A stretch of 64,000 nt of DNA from Paracrocinitomix mangrovi. Lineage in GTDB: Bacteria > Bacteroidota > Bacteroidia > Flavobacteriales_D > Crocinitomicaceae. A program made the translations under genes and the position numbers. Below the pieces are notes generated by a model. That model did not search any database. It was not told the DNA's origin and saw only the letters and a list, made by a program, of their open reading frames with translations. Positions 44,538 to 53,913 of this stretch are shown piece by piece; position 1 is the stretch's first letter; the number at the start of each line of letters is the position of its first letter. The stretch spans positions 1,612,001 to 1,676,000 of the forward strand of contig NZ_CP091819.1 in the NCBI RefSeq assembly GCF_019740355.2. The letters run 5' to 3'.

Positions 44538-47474
44538 TTAATGATGGTTCTTTTTGTGCAATTTAATTCTCACCATTGTTCCAGAAGCTCCATCTGCCCT
44601 ATTTGTTATTGCAAAATCACCTTCCTTATAAAATTGAGCATTATATAGCCTGATTCGATCTTTGATAATAGACAATCCATACGAAGCGGATGTTTTATAC
44701 TTTGATGGCTCATTGGCTTTATATCCTTTTCCATTATCAATTAAAACAACTTCAAAATGATCTGAGTTATCAATAATATTGAGTGTAATCTCTCCCTGGT
44801 AATTTACATCCTTTAATCCATGTACTATAGCGTTTTCAATTACCGGCTGTAAAAGCAATGCGGGAAAAGCAATCCTATTGACGTCATGTTCTGCATTAAC
44901 ATTGACAACAAAATCTATATTACCCCCGAATCTCTTATTTTCAAGATTAACGTAAAGTTTCAAGAAATTTATTTCCTCCGCCAAAGTCACAAATTCTTTT
45001 TTGGCAAAATCCAATGACATTCTAATCAAACTTGCAAAATCAGCAAGGTAATTTAGGGCTTCTTTAGAATCCTTATTGGCAATGTAATTTTGGATAGAAT
45101 TAATAGTATTGAATGTAAAATGAGGATTCATTTGAGAAATTAGAGCCTTTAACTCTAGTTGTACTTTATCAATTTCAAGTTGTTTTCTGTTTTGAATTCT
45201 TCTTAAAAAATAAATAAATAATAAAACAACTACCCCCAAAGTAGTCAAAGCAAAAATCCCAATTGCCCACCAGGTTTTTTGCCAGGGTGTAAGAATTTTC
45301 AATTCAAGTGAGATTGGCTTACTATAATCTCCTTGGAAATAAGAACGCATCAATAATCTAAACTGACCACTTTCATAATTGGGTAGATTTAACTCACTTC
45401 CATTTAAATTTTTCCATTCAGATGACTCATTATCAATTTTATATTGATACTTAATTCCTTTTTTATTGTAATAAGACATTTGATTGAGGTAAACAACAAC
45501 TTGTTGGTTTTCAATAAATTCAATTTTATCATAAATGTAAGTTGTAGTAACTCCATCCACTTTAATTGAATCAATACCTAACAAATCATCATTTAGGAAT
45601 TCACCTTTAGTCAAAGCATCTTTGTGGAAATAACTTACTCCCAATTTTGATGCAACATATAATGTATCATTAAAAAGATAAATCGCATTAATTTCATTAT
45701 CAATCAAACCAGTAGTTTTAGTATAAGAATATACATCAACATTCTTTTGATGTTCATCCACTAAAACATGATTTAAGCCCATATTTGAACCCACCCAAAA
45801 ACTTGAATCGTTCTCAACAAAAATTGTATTAATGGCGGAAGAAAGTAATCCTTTTGTTTGATCGAGATTAATTGTATGCCCCTCTTCATAAAACACAACG
45901 CCTTCTCCTAATGTCCCTATTAAATATCCTCCTCTGAATGCTTCAATTTGATTCATTGTGGAACGAAGCAAGGGATTTAATGTATCAAGATGAGATAGCT
46001 GAGCGTCTTTGAATGCATAAAGTCCACTTTCTGTAGCAAGAAGAGCACTGTCTGGCGTTACTTTTATAAGATCATTTAATTTAGGAACCTCTAATCTAAC
46101 TTGCTCTATTTTATCATCTTTCACCTTATATATATAGGTTTTATCTACAAACCAATTTTGCCAAACACCTTTTGATTGATATAATGCTGAATTGTTTAAT
46201 GTATAATAATATAAGGCACCGGTATCTGACCAGTGATGAAATAAATCCGGAAGATCACTCAGTTCTTTTCGGGAAAAAATTTCTTGAACAGTTCTAAATT
46301 GATCCAATATCATTGTTTCACCAGATTCCCTATTAAGTAAAAAGGCTGAATTTCCCATTTCTGTAATTAACACATAATTGCTATCAACGTAAACCTTTTT
46401 AATGGCATCATCAATTGGTTTGATTAGTGGAAATTTATGAATGTCAATAGATGGTGCATAAAAAATACCGGAAGTACCGGTTGTTACCCATAAACCTTTA
46501 TTGTCATCCAATATCATAGAGGTAACTTGCTCACTTTCCAAAAATGTATATTGTAATTCTAGTTCTCTTGAAAAAACTTCTACTCCTTTTGAAGTTCCTA
46601 CGTAAATCAAATTGTCAAAGACCTCTACTTCATATCCCAAACTTTGTAATCTGGCTGATTTAATCCCTTTTTTAGACACTTCCAATAACAAGTCGCAAAA
46701 CAATATATAAGAAATTTCCTCACCGTAATATGAGTCTGAAATCCCCAATCTGTCATATGCAATAGTGCGTTTATCAATTTTTACTGAATATTTTTTTTGT
46801 TCATGGTAAAGATTATCCAGCACATACAATTCTCCGGGAGACTCAAAATCATCATAATATCCTGCGTAAAATGAATGATCTATCTTCTTATTAAATATTT
46901 CTACACTGAGAAAAATATCAATGTTTTCTCCAATTCCTTTTGATATTCTATCCGGATTGTATGCTGCACCTCTATAATTTATACTCCCGTTACCATCTTC
47001 ATCAATTATGTATAAGCCGGGTCTTTCTTTGGAACTGAAATAAAATCTATCCAAAGAGTCCCTCCAAATACTTCTTATATAATACTTTGAATCAATTAAA
47101 TGATTTATATCCTCATTATGTCGGTATGGTTCAAAAACAACATCAGTGGCAGTTGGATCAAACCAGTAGATGTGATTCTTGGTATCATTAAACCACACCT
47201 TGTGATTGTTTTCTGGATGAAACCTGAAGATTACAATATTTTCAAGACCATCACTATTAGTAAACACCTTAAAATCAACCCCATCAAATCTAACTAAACC
47301 ACGATCTGTAGCAAACCATAGATAACCATTAATGTCCAAGTAACTATCGTGAATTTCAGTTGTAGGCAAGCCATCATCTACGCCGTAATTTCTGAACACA
47401 AGCTCTTGACCAAACAGGCTAAAGCCGTTCATTGCAATTACAATGCACAACAGATATTTATAAGCATTATTCAA
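44538..47474 (-). CDS. Two-component propeller sensor with LytS-type histidine kinase domain
   Basis: A 978-residue membrane sensor. After a signal sequence (to about residue 22) comes a large periplasmic beta-propeller (about 25-640; GLPTTEIHDSYLDINGYLWFATDRG and many LWVTTGTSG-type blades), then a Y_Y_Y Ig-like domain (about 655-735). One transmembrane helix (about 740-760) precedes a coiled coil and a His_kinase domain with SQMNPHFTFNTINSI (H785) and IENAIVHG. The ATPase part has DNGKG and ASYGLSIIKDR. It signals to LytTR-type regulators; one is encoded directly upstream, though a terminator separates the two genes. The ligand is unknown. Confidence 0.92.
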   Translation of the reverse strand: MNNAYKYLLCIVIAMNGFSLFGQELVFRNYGVDDGLPTTEIHDSYLDINGYLWFATDRGLVRFDGVDFKVFTNSDGLENIVIFRFHPENNHKVWFNDTKNHIYWFDPTATDVVFEPYRHNEDINHLIDSKYYIRSIWRDSLDRFYFSSKERPGLYIIDEDGNGSINYRGAAYNPDRISKGIGENIDIFLSVEIFNKKIDHSFYAGYYDDFESPGELYVLDNLYHEQKKYSVKIDKRTIAYDRLGISDSYYGEEISYILFCDLLLEVSKKGIKSARLQSLGYEVEVFDNLIYVGTSKGVEVFSRELELQYTFLESEQVTSMILDDNKGLWVTTGTSGIFYAPSIDIHKFPLIKPIDDAIKKVYVDSNYVLITEMGNSAFLLNRESGETMILDQFRTVQEIFSRKELSDLPDLFHHWSDTGALYYYTLNNSALYQSKGVWQNWFVDKTYIYKVKDDKIEQVRLEVPKLNDLIKVTPDSALLATESGLYAFKDAQLSHLDTLNPLLRSTMNQIEAFRGGYLIGTLGEGVVFYEEGHTINLDQTKGLLSSAINTIFVENDSSFWVGSNMGLNHVLVDEHQKNVDVYSYTKTTGLIDNEINAIYLFNDTLYVASKLGVSYFHKDALTKGEFLNDDLLGIDSIKVDGVTTTYIYDKIEFIENQQVVVYLNQMSYYNKKGIKYQYKIDNESSEWKNLNGSELNLPNYESGQFRLLMRSYFQGDYSKPISLELKILTPWQKTWWAIGIFALTTLGVVVLLFIYFLRRIQNRKQLEIDKVQLELKALISQMNPHFTFNTINSIQNYIANKDSKEALNYLADFASLIRMSLDFAKKEFVTLAEEINFLKLYVNLENKRFGGNIDFVVNVNAEHDVNRIAFPALLLQPVIENAIVHGLKDVNYQGEITLNIIDNSDHFEVVLIDNGKGYKANEPSKYKTSASYGLSIIKDRIRLYNAQFYKEGDFAITNRADGASGTMVRIKLHKKNHH

Positions 47475-47491
47475 AACTTGGTAAATCTAAA

Positions 47492-47524
47492 AAAGAAAAG
47501 CCGTCCTAAGGACGACTTTTCTTT
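47492..47524 (-). terminator. Intrinsic terminator after the LytTR regulator
   Basis: AAAGAAAAG-C-CGTCC, a TAA loop, and GGACG-A-CTTTTCTTT form a long stem with one mismatch. In the minus direction it is followed by a T-rich tract. It separates the regulator gene from the kinase gene. Confidence 0.8.
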
Positions 47525-47687
47525 CGTTTTGGGTATTTTCAATCTCTACAATAGTATTTTTATAATGTTAAATCGTATAGATTCTATAAATCGTCTATTG
47601 TTTGAGCAAAGATAAATACTAAAACAGTGCACCAAAAACTGTAAAAAGCTAATGGACATTATATTTATTTAATGGTAGTTAAATTGA

Positions 47688-48434
47688 TTAAATGGTAAAC
47701 TTATCCAATGCAGATCTTTTTCTTCTGGATACCGGTAAAGTGGTTTGATTCTTTAAAATAAGCTCTCCTCCATTATCTGTAGAATAACGCTCAACGTGTT
47801 TCATATTCACAATAAAAGACTTGTGAATTCTAATGAATTGATCTTCATTCAGTGAACCAACAAAAGACTTAAGCGTTTTGGCGGTAGTATACTTTTTATC
47901 TACACAAAACACTGTTGTATAGTTTCCACTACCTTCAAGATAAATTATCTCATCAATTGTAAGAAATAACATACCGCCTTTATCTGCAATAGCTATTGTT
48001 TCCTGAGATTGCTTTTTTTGAACCAGATCAGACAAGAGTTCTTTTATGTCTAACTCTTGTTTTGGAGCCGTTTTGAATTTGTCAAGAATATAGGTATAAC
48101 ACTCTTCAAGGGAAGCAGGAGAAATTGGTTTAAGCAAATAATTAATAGCGTGATACTTGAATGCCTTGATGGCATACTCATCATAAGCTGTTGTAAACAC
48201 CAGGTGACCATTAAACCCTCCTAATTTATCAAGCATTTCAAATCCATTTAGCTCAGGCATATTGATATCTAAAAACAAAACATCCGGTTCAATTTGATTA
48301 ATGAGTTCGATTCCCTTAATTGGATTATCCGCGACGTAGACTTCTTTGATACCCGGACAGTACGTTTTTACAAGATTCTCCAGTAATTCGCGAGCATTTT
48401 GCTCATCATCCACGATCAAAGCAATCATTTCCAT
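47688..48434 (-). CDS. LytTR-family response regulator
   Basis: A 248-residue regulator: receiver domain with acidic pair near residues 9-10, phosphoacceptor D56 in VLFLDINMPE, and lysine in YLLKPISP near 109. A LytTR DNA-binding domain covers about 145-245 (IIYLEGSGNYTTVF; LNEDQFIRIHKSFIVNMKHVERY). It is the likely output of the propeller kinase encoded next to it. Two ATG codons two residues apart could start it; I use the first. A pair of TTTAAACC repeats lies 40-60 bases upstream and could be an operator. Confidence 0.94.
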   Translation of the reverse strand: MEMIALIVDDEQNARELLENLVKTYCPGIKEVYVADNPIKGIELINQIEPDVLFLDINMPELNGFEMLDKLGGFNGHLVFTTAYDEYAIKAFKYHAINYLLKPISPASLEECYTYILDKFKTAPKQELDIKELLSDLVQKKQSQETIAIADKGGMLFLTIDEIIYLEGSGNYTTVFCVDKKYTTAKTLKSFVGSLNEDQFIRIHKSFIVNMKHVERYSTDNGGELILKNQTTLPVSRRKRSALDKFTI

Positions 48435-48563
48435 AATTAGGTCTCTAAGGACTCTAAATATATTAAACTTTATTGGTTTAAACCTTTTAAACCGTGGAAC
48501 TCAGCTATTTCAATCAACTCCTACTCACATTTAAACATTGTTGATCAGTTAGTTACAATAAAA

Positions 48564-48591
48564 AATCCCCGAGCGCTGCTTCTCGGGGATT
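48564..48591 (-). terminator. Intrinsic terminator at the end of the dcw operon (after ftsZ)
   Basis: A perfect 10-bp stem AATCCCCGAG/CTCGGGGATT with an 8-base loop. On the minus strand it is followed by a run of T residues. It lies 38 bases after the ftsZ stop. Confidence 0.9.
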
Positions 48592-48629
48592 AGATAAATT
48601 TATATGCTGCTAAAATTTACCTCGAATAT

Positions 48630-50237
48630 CTAGTCAACGTTATCGTGTAAAAACGAATTGTTTTCTTTTAACTCAATTTTGCGTTGTCCATTCTCATCTT
48701 CTTCTCCTTCAGACAAAGTGAATTTACTCATGTTATCTTCTGAAGAGTGAGGAGTATCTTCTAATTCAATCTTTTTACGCTTGTACGCCGGCTCTTTTTC
48801 CAGATCCGTGATACCTTCAGCTGATTTCAACTTAGAAGTGTAAGACTGGATTCTCTCTAATCTTTCTTTAGCTTTTTGAGACTGCTCTTCTGGAGACAAT
48901 ATCGTTTTAGCTTCTACAGATTCATTGTAAGCAACTTCTTCATCTTCTAACTCATCAGTTAGATAATGTTTAATTACTTCCTCATCCTCTTGATTTGCTT
49001 CAACGTTATTATCAGTAGCCATTTCAGTTTCTTCCATGGCATTTAGTTCCCAATTAATCTCAGCTTGTTTAGAAACTTCCTCCTCATCTTTCACGATTAA
49101 GAACGGTTCGTCCTCATCTTCTTCAACTTCCATTTCAGCATTTACTTCATCCATACTTTTAGTTTCTAAAGTATTAGATTGTGTAGGAGAAGTAATTGGA
49201 GAAGTGATCATTGTAGGAACATTATCATCTTCTAAATCAACTACTTTTTTCTCAGGTGCTCTTTCAAAACCTGTAATTGGTGAAGAATTGAACCCTGTAG
49301 CAATAACTGTAATTGAAATGGCATCACCTAAGGACTCATCATATCCATGTCCCCAAATCACATCAGCCGTTGCTCCTGCTTCATCTTGAATGTAATCAGT
49401 GATATCACCAATTTCATCCATTAAAATTTCGCTATTACCATATGTGATATTCAGCAACACATAAGTAGCTCCTGAAATATCATTATCATTCAATAAAGGT
49501 GATGACAATGCATTTCTTACAGCATCTAAGGCTCTGTTTTCACCAGTTGCCTGAGCAGATCCCATAATCGCTACACCAGAATCTTTCATTACAGTACTAA
49601 CATCATTAAAGTCAACATTGATCATACCTGTAACAGAAATTACTTCAGCAATTCCTTTAGCTGCAGTTGCTAAAACGCCATCAGCCTGAGCAAAAGCATT
49701 TCCTAAAGAAAGATTACCAAACATCTCTCTTAATCTATCATTATTGATGATCAATAAAGTATCAACATTTTGTCTTAACTCTTCCAAACCTTCTTCAGCT
49801 TGCAACTTTCTTTTTCTACCTTCAAAAGCAAAAGGTACAGTTACAATACCAACTGTTAGGATATCCAATTCTTTTGCCACCTTAGCAATCACAGGAGCTG
49901 CACCAGTACCTGTACCACCACCCATTCCGGCAGTTATAAATACCATCTTGGTGTTTTTTGCAAGAATTGATTTTATATCGTCAATATTTTCAATGGCTGC
50001 ATTTTTTCCGATTTCAGGAATTGCACCGGCACCACGACCTTCAGTAAGGCTTTGGCCCAATTGAATTTTAATCGGAACAGGAGAAATATCTAAAGCCTGT
50101 TGATCGGTATTACAAATAACGAAATCAACACCTTTGATCCCTTCATTATACATGTGATTGACTGCGTTTCCTCCACCGCCTCCTATTCCAATCACTTTAA
50201 TGATCGAGGATGAATCTTTTGGCAAATCGAACTCCAT
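48630..50237 (-). CDS. ftsZ: Cell division GTPase FtsZ
   Basis: A 535-residue tubulin homologue that forms the division ring. Nucleotide-binding GIGGGGGNAV near 17-26 and the tubulin signature GGGTGTG at 106-112 are intact, as is the T7-loop region NVDFNDVS near 205 needed for GTP hydrolysis by the filament. The core ends near residue 320. The remaining 215 residues are a long, very acidic linker with short basic patches, ending in NSFLHDNVD, which resembles the C-terminal FtsA/ZipA-binding peptide. Last gene of the operon, preceded by ftsA (70-base gap). Confidence 0.98.
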   Translation of the reverse strand: MEFDLPKDSSSIIKVIGIGGGGGNAVNHMYNEGIKGVDFVICNTDQQALDISPVPIKIQLGQSLTEGRGAGAIPEIGKNAAIENIDDIKSILAKNTKMVFITAGMGGGTGTGAAPVIAKVAKELDILTVGIVTVPFAFEGRKRKLQAEEGLEELRQNVDTLLIINNDRLREMFGNLSLGNAFAQADGVLATAAKGIAEVISVTGMINVDFNDVSTVMKDSGVAIMGSAQATGENRALDAVRNALSSPLLNDNDISGATYVLLNITYGNSEILMDEIGDITDYIQDEAGATADVIWGHGYDESLGDAISITVIATGFNSSPITGFERAPEKKVVDLEDDNVPTMITSPITSPTQSNTLETKSMDEVNAEMEVEEDEDEPFLIVKDEEEVSKQAEINWELNAMEETEMATDNNVEANQEDEEVIKHYLTDELEDEEVAYNESVEAKTILSPEEQSQKAKERLERIQSYTSKLKSAEGITDLEKEPAYKRKKIELEDTPHSSEDNMSKFTLSEGEEDENGQRKIELKENNSFLHDNVD

Positions 50238-50307
50238 AATTGTTGTTTTTGGTTTGTTGTTGTTTACACTTACAAACTAAGTTGCAGGTGCATTAAGTTT
50301 TTTCTTA

Positions 50308-51594
50308 TTAATCTTCATCTTCTTCTTCGAACCAGGCTCTACTCTTAGTAAGAATCTTGTCAAAGAAGCTTCCTTTTCTTTTAGTTGAATGGTTTTTGGC
50401 TGCATTGAATTTATCCTCCACTTCAGTATTCATATAGCTATTATGTTTGAAGCCTTGGATTACTAATCCAATACCTGTGGCATACATTGGGCTTGTAATA
50501 TTATCTACCACAGTAGATGACGCCAAATGCTCATTAGGATAACCAATTCTTGTATCCATTCCGGTAATGTATTCAAACAGTTGAGTGATATGCTTTAATT
50601 GTGCTCCTCCACCTGTTACAACAATACCTCCTATCAATTTTTTCTCGTATCCAGAGTTTTTGATTTCGTAATAAACGTGCTCAATAATTTCTTCCATTCT
50701 TGCCTGGATAATTGCTGCCAGATTACGAATTGAAATTTCTTTAGGATCACGCCCTCTCAATCCAGGAATACAAACCACTTCATTATCCTGACATTCTGAA
50801 GCTAAAGCTGAACCAAATTTTTGTTTCAACTTCTCAGCATGTCTCTTCATGATGGTACATCCTTCTTTAATATCTTCAGTGATAACGTTTCCTCCAAAAG
50901 GAATAATTGCAGTATGTCTGATGATTCCATCCTGGAAAATGGCAACATCTGTAGTACCACCTCCTATATCAACCAACACTACTCCTGCTTCTTTTTCTTC
51001 TTCTGAAAGAACAGCTTCTGCAGATGCAATTGGCTCAAGGATTAACTCATCAACCTCTAAATCTGCTTTATCAACACATTTTTTAATGTTTTTAGCTGCA
51101 GCAACCTGACCCGTTATAATATGGAAATTAGCTTCCAATCTTACTCCGGCCATACCTATAGGATCTTTAATTCCTTTTTCGCTATCAACAATATATTCTT
51201 GCGGCAATACATGCACGATTTCTTCTCCCGGCTGCATCACCAATTTGTACATATCTTCAACTAAGGCATCAATGTCTTGTTGTGAGATTTCTTTATCTAA
51301 ATCATCTCTCATCAACATTCCTCTGTGTTGCAAACTACTAATGTGTTGACCTGCAATACCAACATTGACAACACGAACAGTTAAATCGCCTTTAGCTCTT
51401 TCTTGAGCCAACTCAACTGCTGCTTTAATTGAATGCACAGTTTTTTCAATGTTAGACACTACACCTCTAGTAACTCCAACACTTTCGAATTTACCCATTG
51501 ATAAAATCTCTATTTTACCGTGTTCGTTTCTACGTCCAACGATACAAGCGATTTTAGTGGTTCCGATATCTAATCCTACAACAATTTCTGCCAT
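50308..51594 (-). CDS. ftsA: Cell division protein FtsA
   Basis: A 428-residue actin-like protein that tethers FtsZ to the membrane. VGLDIGTTKIACIVGRRN at 5-22 is the phosphate-1 loop, VVLVDIGGGTTDVAIF near 205 phosphate-2, and GGIVVTGGGAQLKHI near 322-336 the adenosine motif. Subdomain 1C is present between phosphate-1 and the core (about 85-160). The C-terminal 40 residues form a charged stretch ending in an amphipathic segment (FFDKILTKSRAWFEEE) suitable for membrane binding. It lies between ftsQ and ftsZ in the usual order. Confidence 0.97.
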   Translation of the reverse strand: MAEIVVGLDIGTTKIACIVGRRNEHGKIEILSMGKFESVGVTRGVVSNIEKTVHSIKAAVELAQERAKGDLTVRVVNVGIAGQHISSLQHRGMLMRDDLDKEISQQDIDALVEDMYKLVMQPGEEIVHVLPQEYIVDSEKGIKDPIGMAGVRLEANFHIITGQVAAAKNIKKCVDKADLEVDELILEPIASAEAVLSEEEKEAGVVLVDIGGGTTDVAIFQDGIIRHTAIIPFGGNVITEDIKEGCTIMKRHAEKLKQKFGSALASECQDNEVVCIPGLRGRDPKEISIRNLAAIIQARMEEIIEHVYYEIKNSGYEKKLIGGIVVTGGGAQLKHITQLFEYITGMDTRIGYPNEHLASSTVVDNITSPMYATGIGLVIQGFKHNSYMNTEVEDKFNAAKNHSTKRKGSFFDKILTKSRAWFEEEDED

Positions 51595-51686
51595 ATCTTT
51601 CTTTAAAAAGACACTAGATTTTGGACATTAGACTTTTGATTTTGATCAAGGTCACAGTCCTCACCTGCTGTCAACATTTTTTAATC

Positions 51687-52475
51687 TTATCTTTTAGAGC
51701 ACACTACCTGGCTCTTATACATAATGTTAATTGTATCGTAATTCTCCCAGCCAACTCGGTTAATACCCTCTGAGTAGAAATACTCTAACTTTTTAAACTT
51801 CCCGGCTATTAACTCAGCCTTTCCAAACATGATCCGTTGATCTCCTACTCTCGGAATCAACTCAAACTCTTTATACTCATTGATGTGAATATGAGTAATT
51901 TGAGCAGAGAGACTCTTATCTAAACAAACATAATTTGAAATCGCGTACAAATCATCTAAGATTTCAATAGTTTTCAATGAATCATTGTTGATTATGTCGT
52001 TAACATTCTTGGAATAGTCCTCTTCATTAATATATCCATCAACGGTTAAAACATGTGCTGTATAGTTGGTAGACAAAGGCATTAACGTACCATCATTATC
52101 TAAATAACATGAAGAACCATTTTGATTAAAAATCCGAGCTATAGGTCTTCTTAAAACAACATCTATCTGCCATTCACCTCCCAAAAACGAATACACTTCG
52201 GCCGATTTAATTTCAGGCATTTCATTTAAAACCTGTTCTATTTTTTCAAGCTCAAGCAAAGTATAAGTTTTGTCATCACCCACTAGGTTTCTATCTTTTA
52301 ATCGCTGCACGATATCATCCTGCGTCAAGAATACCATATCCTCATACACCTCAATATTAACCAAAGGTACACCTACAATTCTTTCATCATGAGAATTATC
52401 CACAAAACTCATCATTACACCCACAAGTATGAAGAATACAATCCACAAGGTATTTTTGAGCCAGCGTTTCATCAT
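51687..52475 (-). CDS. ftsQ: Cell division protein FtsQ/DivIB
   Basis: A 262-residue bitopic membrane protein: a transmembrane helix at about 7-25, then a POTRA domain (about 35-110; VNIEVYEDMVFLTQDDIVQRLK) and a beta domain (PIARIFNQNGSSCYLDNDGTLM). FtsQ bridges early and late divisome proteins through its periplasmic part, with FtsL nearby in this operon. Divergent in sequence, as usual for the family, so position between murC and ftsA is part of the evidence. Its ATG overlaps the murC stop (ATGA). Confidence 0.9.
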   Translation of the reverse strand: MMKRWLKNTLWIVFFILVGVMMSFVDNSHDERIVGVPLVNIEVYEDMVFLTQDDIVQRLKDRNLVGDDKTYTLLELEKIEQVLNEMPEIKSAEVYSFLGGEWQIDVVLRRPIARIFNQNGSSCYLDNDGTLMPLSTNYTAHVLTVDGYINEEDYSKNVNDIINNDSLKTIEILDDLYAISNYVCLDKSLSAQITHIHINEYKEFELIPRVGDQRIMFGKAELIAGKFKKLEYFYSEGINRVGWENYDTINIMYKSQVVCSKR

Positions 52476-53842
52476 GAATAAAGTTGACTTATTGGTTCAA
52501 CAATAGTATCTATATCACCTGCTCCAAGAATGCAAATCACCTCATTATCTCTATCTTTTATTGTATCAACAATAGTGCTTAATGAAGACATTTCTTTATC
52601 ATCTAAGTTCACCATCTCCAACAATACTTCAGAGGTTACGCCTTCAATAGGTAGTTCTCTTGCCGGATAAATTGGTAATAAAAACAACTCGTCCGCCAAT
52701 CCTAAAGCATCAGCAAATCCATCCATAAAATCTCTTGTTCTGGAAAACAAATGAGGCTGGAAAATGACAGTTATTTTTTTGTTTGGATAAAGCTTTTTGA
52801 CAGATCTTAAAAAAGCATCAATTTCTGTTGGATGATGAGCATAATCATCAATCACTACTATATCTTCTTTTCTAACTCTAAAGTCAAATCTTCTTTTAAC
52901 ACCTTTAAATCCGGCAAAAGCTTTTCTAATTATTTCTTCAGGTACACCTAATTGGATGCATAAACCAAAAACAGCTGTTGCATTCTCAGCATTGTGTTGA
53001 CCAGGCAAACCAAACTCTACATTTCTGTAAATATCTGCCATACCCAAAATATCAAAATAAAAACGACCGTTTTCGTACTTTAAAGCATGTAATCTGTAGT
53101 CACTTCTATTCTCAACTCCATAGGTAATGATTCTTAAATCATTTTCAAATTCAAATTGATCAAGGTCAATACTAGAATTAATAATCAATGTTCCGGGATA
53201 CTTCATTAAATTGATAAAATCATTGAATGACTTTATTAAATGACTTCCGTCTCCATAAATATCCAGGTGATCTGAATCAATAGAAGTGATAATTGCATAA
53301 TTAGGACTTAAGTTCAAAAACGAACGATCAAATTCATCCGCCTCCACAACTATTCTATGCGACTCAGGATTTAATATAATATTTGAGTGATAGTTGGTTG
53401 AAATCCCTCCTATAAAAGCATTACATTTTTCTTCAGTTAGATTAAGAACATGCGCTAAAATGGTAGAAGTTGTTGTTTTCCCATGGGTTCCGGCCACAGC
53501 AAAAGTTTCAAACTCATCAGAGATAATCCCCAAAGCTTTGGCTCGTTTTATCACATTAAAATGATGTTCTTGAAAAGCCTTTAACTCACCAAATTCTGCA
53601 GGAATGGCCGGTGTATAAATTATCAAAGTATCAATGTGTGAATACCAATCCAAGACCTCAAGTCCTTTATCTTCATAATGAACCTTAATTCCTTCAGATT
53701 CTAACTGTCTGGTAAGTTCAGTACTGGTTTTATCGTAGCCCTCAACCTTTTTACCTTGAGAATGAAAATATCTAGCCAGTGCAGACATACCAATCCCACC
53801 AATTCCAATAAAATAGACGTTATTTATTTGATTAAAATTCAT
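52472..53842 (-). CDS. murC: UDP-N-acetylmuramate-L-alanine ligase
   Basis: A 456-residue Mur ligase adding the first amino acid (L-Ala) to UDP-MurNAc. The N-terminal Rossmann domain has the MurC-type GIGGIGMSALARY near 13-25, the ATP loop reads AGTHGKTTTS near 117-126, and the metal/carbamate-lysine region EADEFDRSFL and the C-terminal DDYAHHPTEI are present. Cytoplasmic. It overlaps ftsQ by 4 bases and follows murG after about 70 bases. Confidence 0.97.
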   Translation of the reverse strand: MNFNQINNVYFIGIGGIGMSALARYFHSQGKKVEGYDKTSTELTRQLESEGIKVHYEDKGLEVLDWYSHIDTLIIYTPAIPAEFGELKAFQEHHFNVIKRAKALGIISDEFETFAVAGTHGKTTTSTILAHVLNLTEEKCNAFIGGISTNYHSNIILNPESHRIVVEADEFDRSFLNLSPNYAIITSIDSDHLDIYGDGSHLIKSFNDFINLMKYPGTLIINSSIDLDQFEFENDLRIITYGVENRSDYRLHALKYENGRFYFDILGMADIYRNVEFGLPGQHNAENATAVFGLCIQLGVPEEIIRKAFAGFKGVKRRFDFRVRKEDIVVIDDYAHHPTEIDAFLRSVKKLYPNKKITVIFQPHLFSRTRDFMDGFADALGLADELFLLPIYPARELPIEGVTSEVLLEMVNLDDKEMSSLSTIVDTIKDRDNEVICILGAGDIDTIVEPISQLYS

Positions 53843-53913
53843 TTTATATAGTATCGAGTATTAAGTAGTCAGTATCAAGTTTTCCAGAACCATCAAATTG
53901 TACTTTACCCTCA

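Noticed and set aside
49036-49389. 117-residue plus-strand open frame inside ftsZ
   Set aside because: Serine-rich mirror of the acidic FtsZ linker; composition explained by the opposite strand.
49744-50064. 106-residue plus-strand open frame inside ftsZ
   Set aside because: Antisense to the GTPase core; no independent support.
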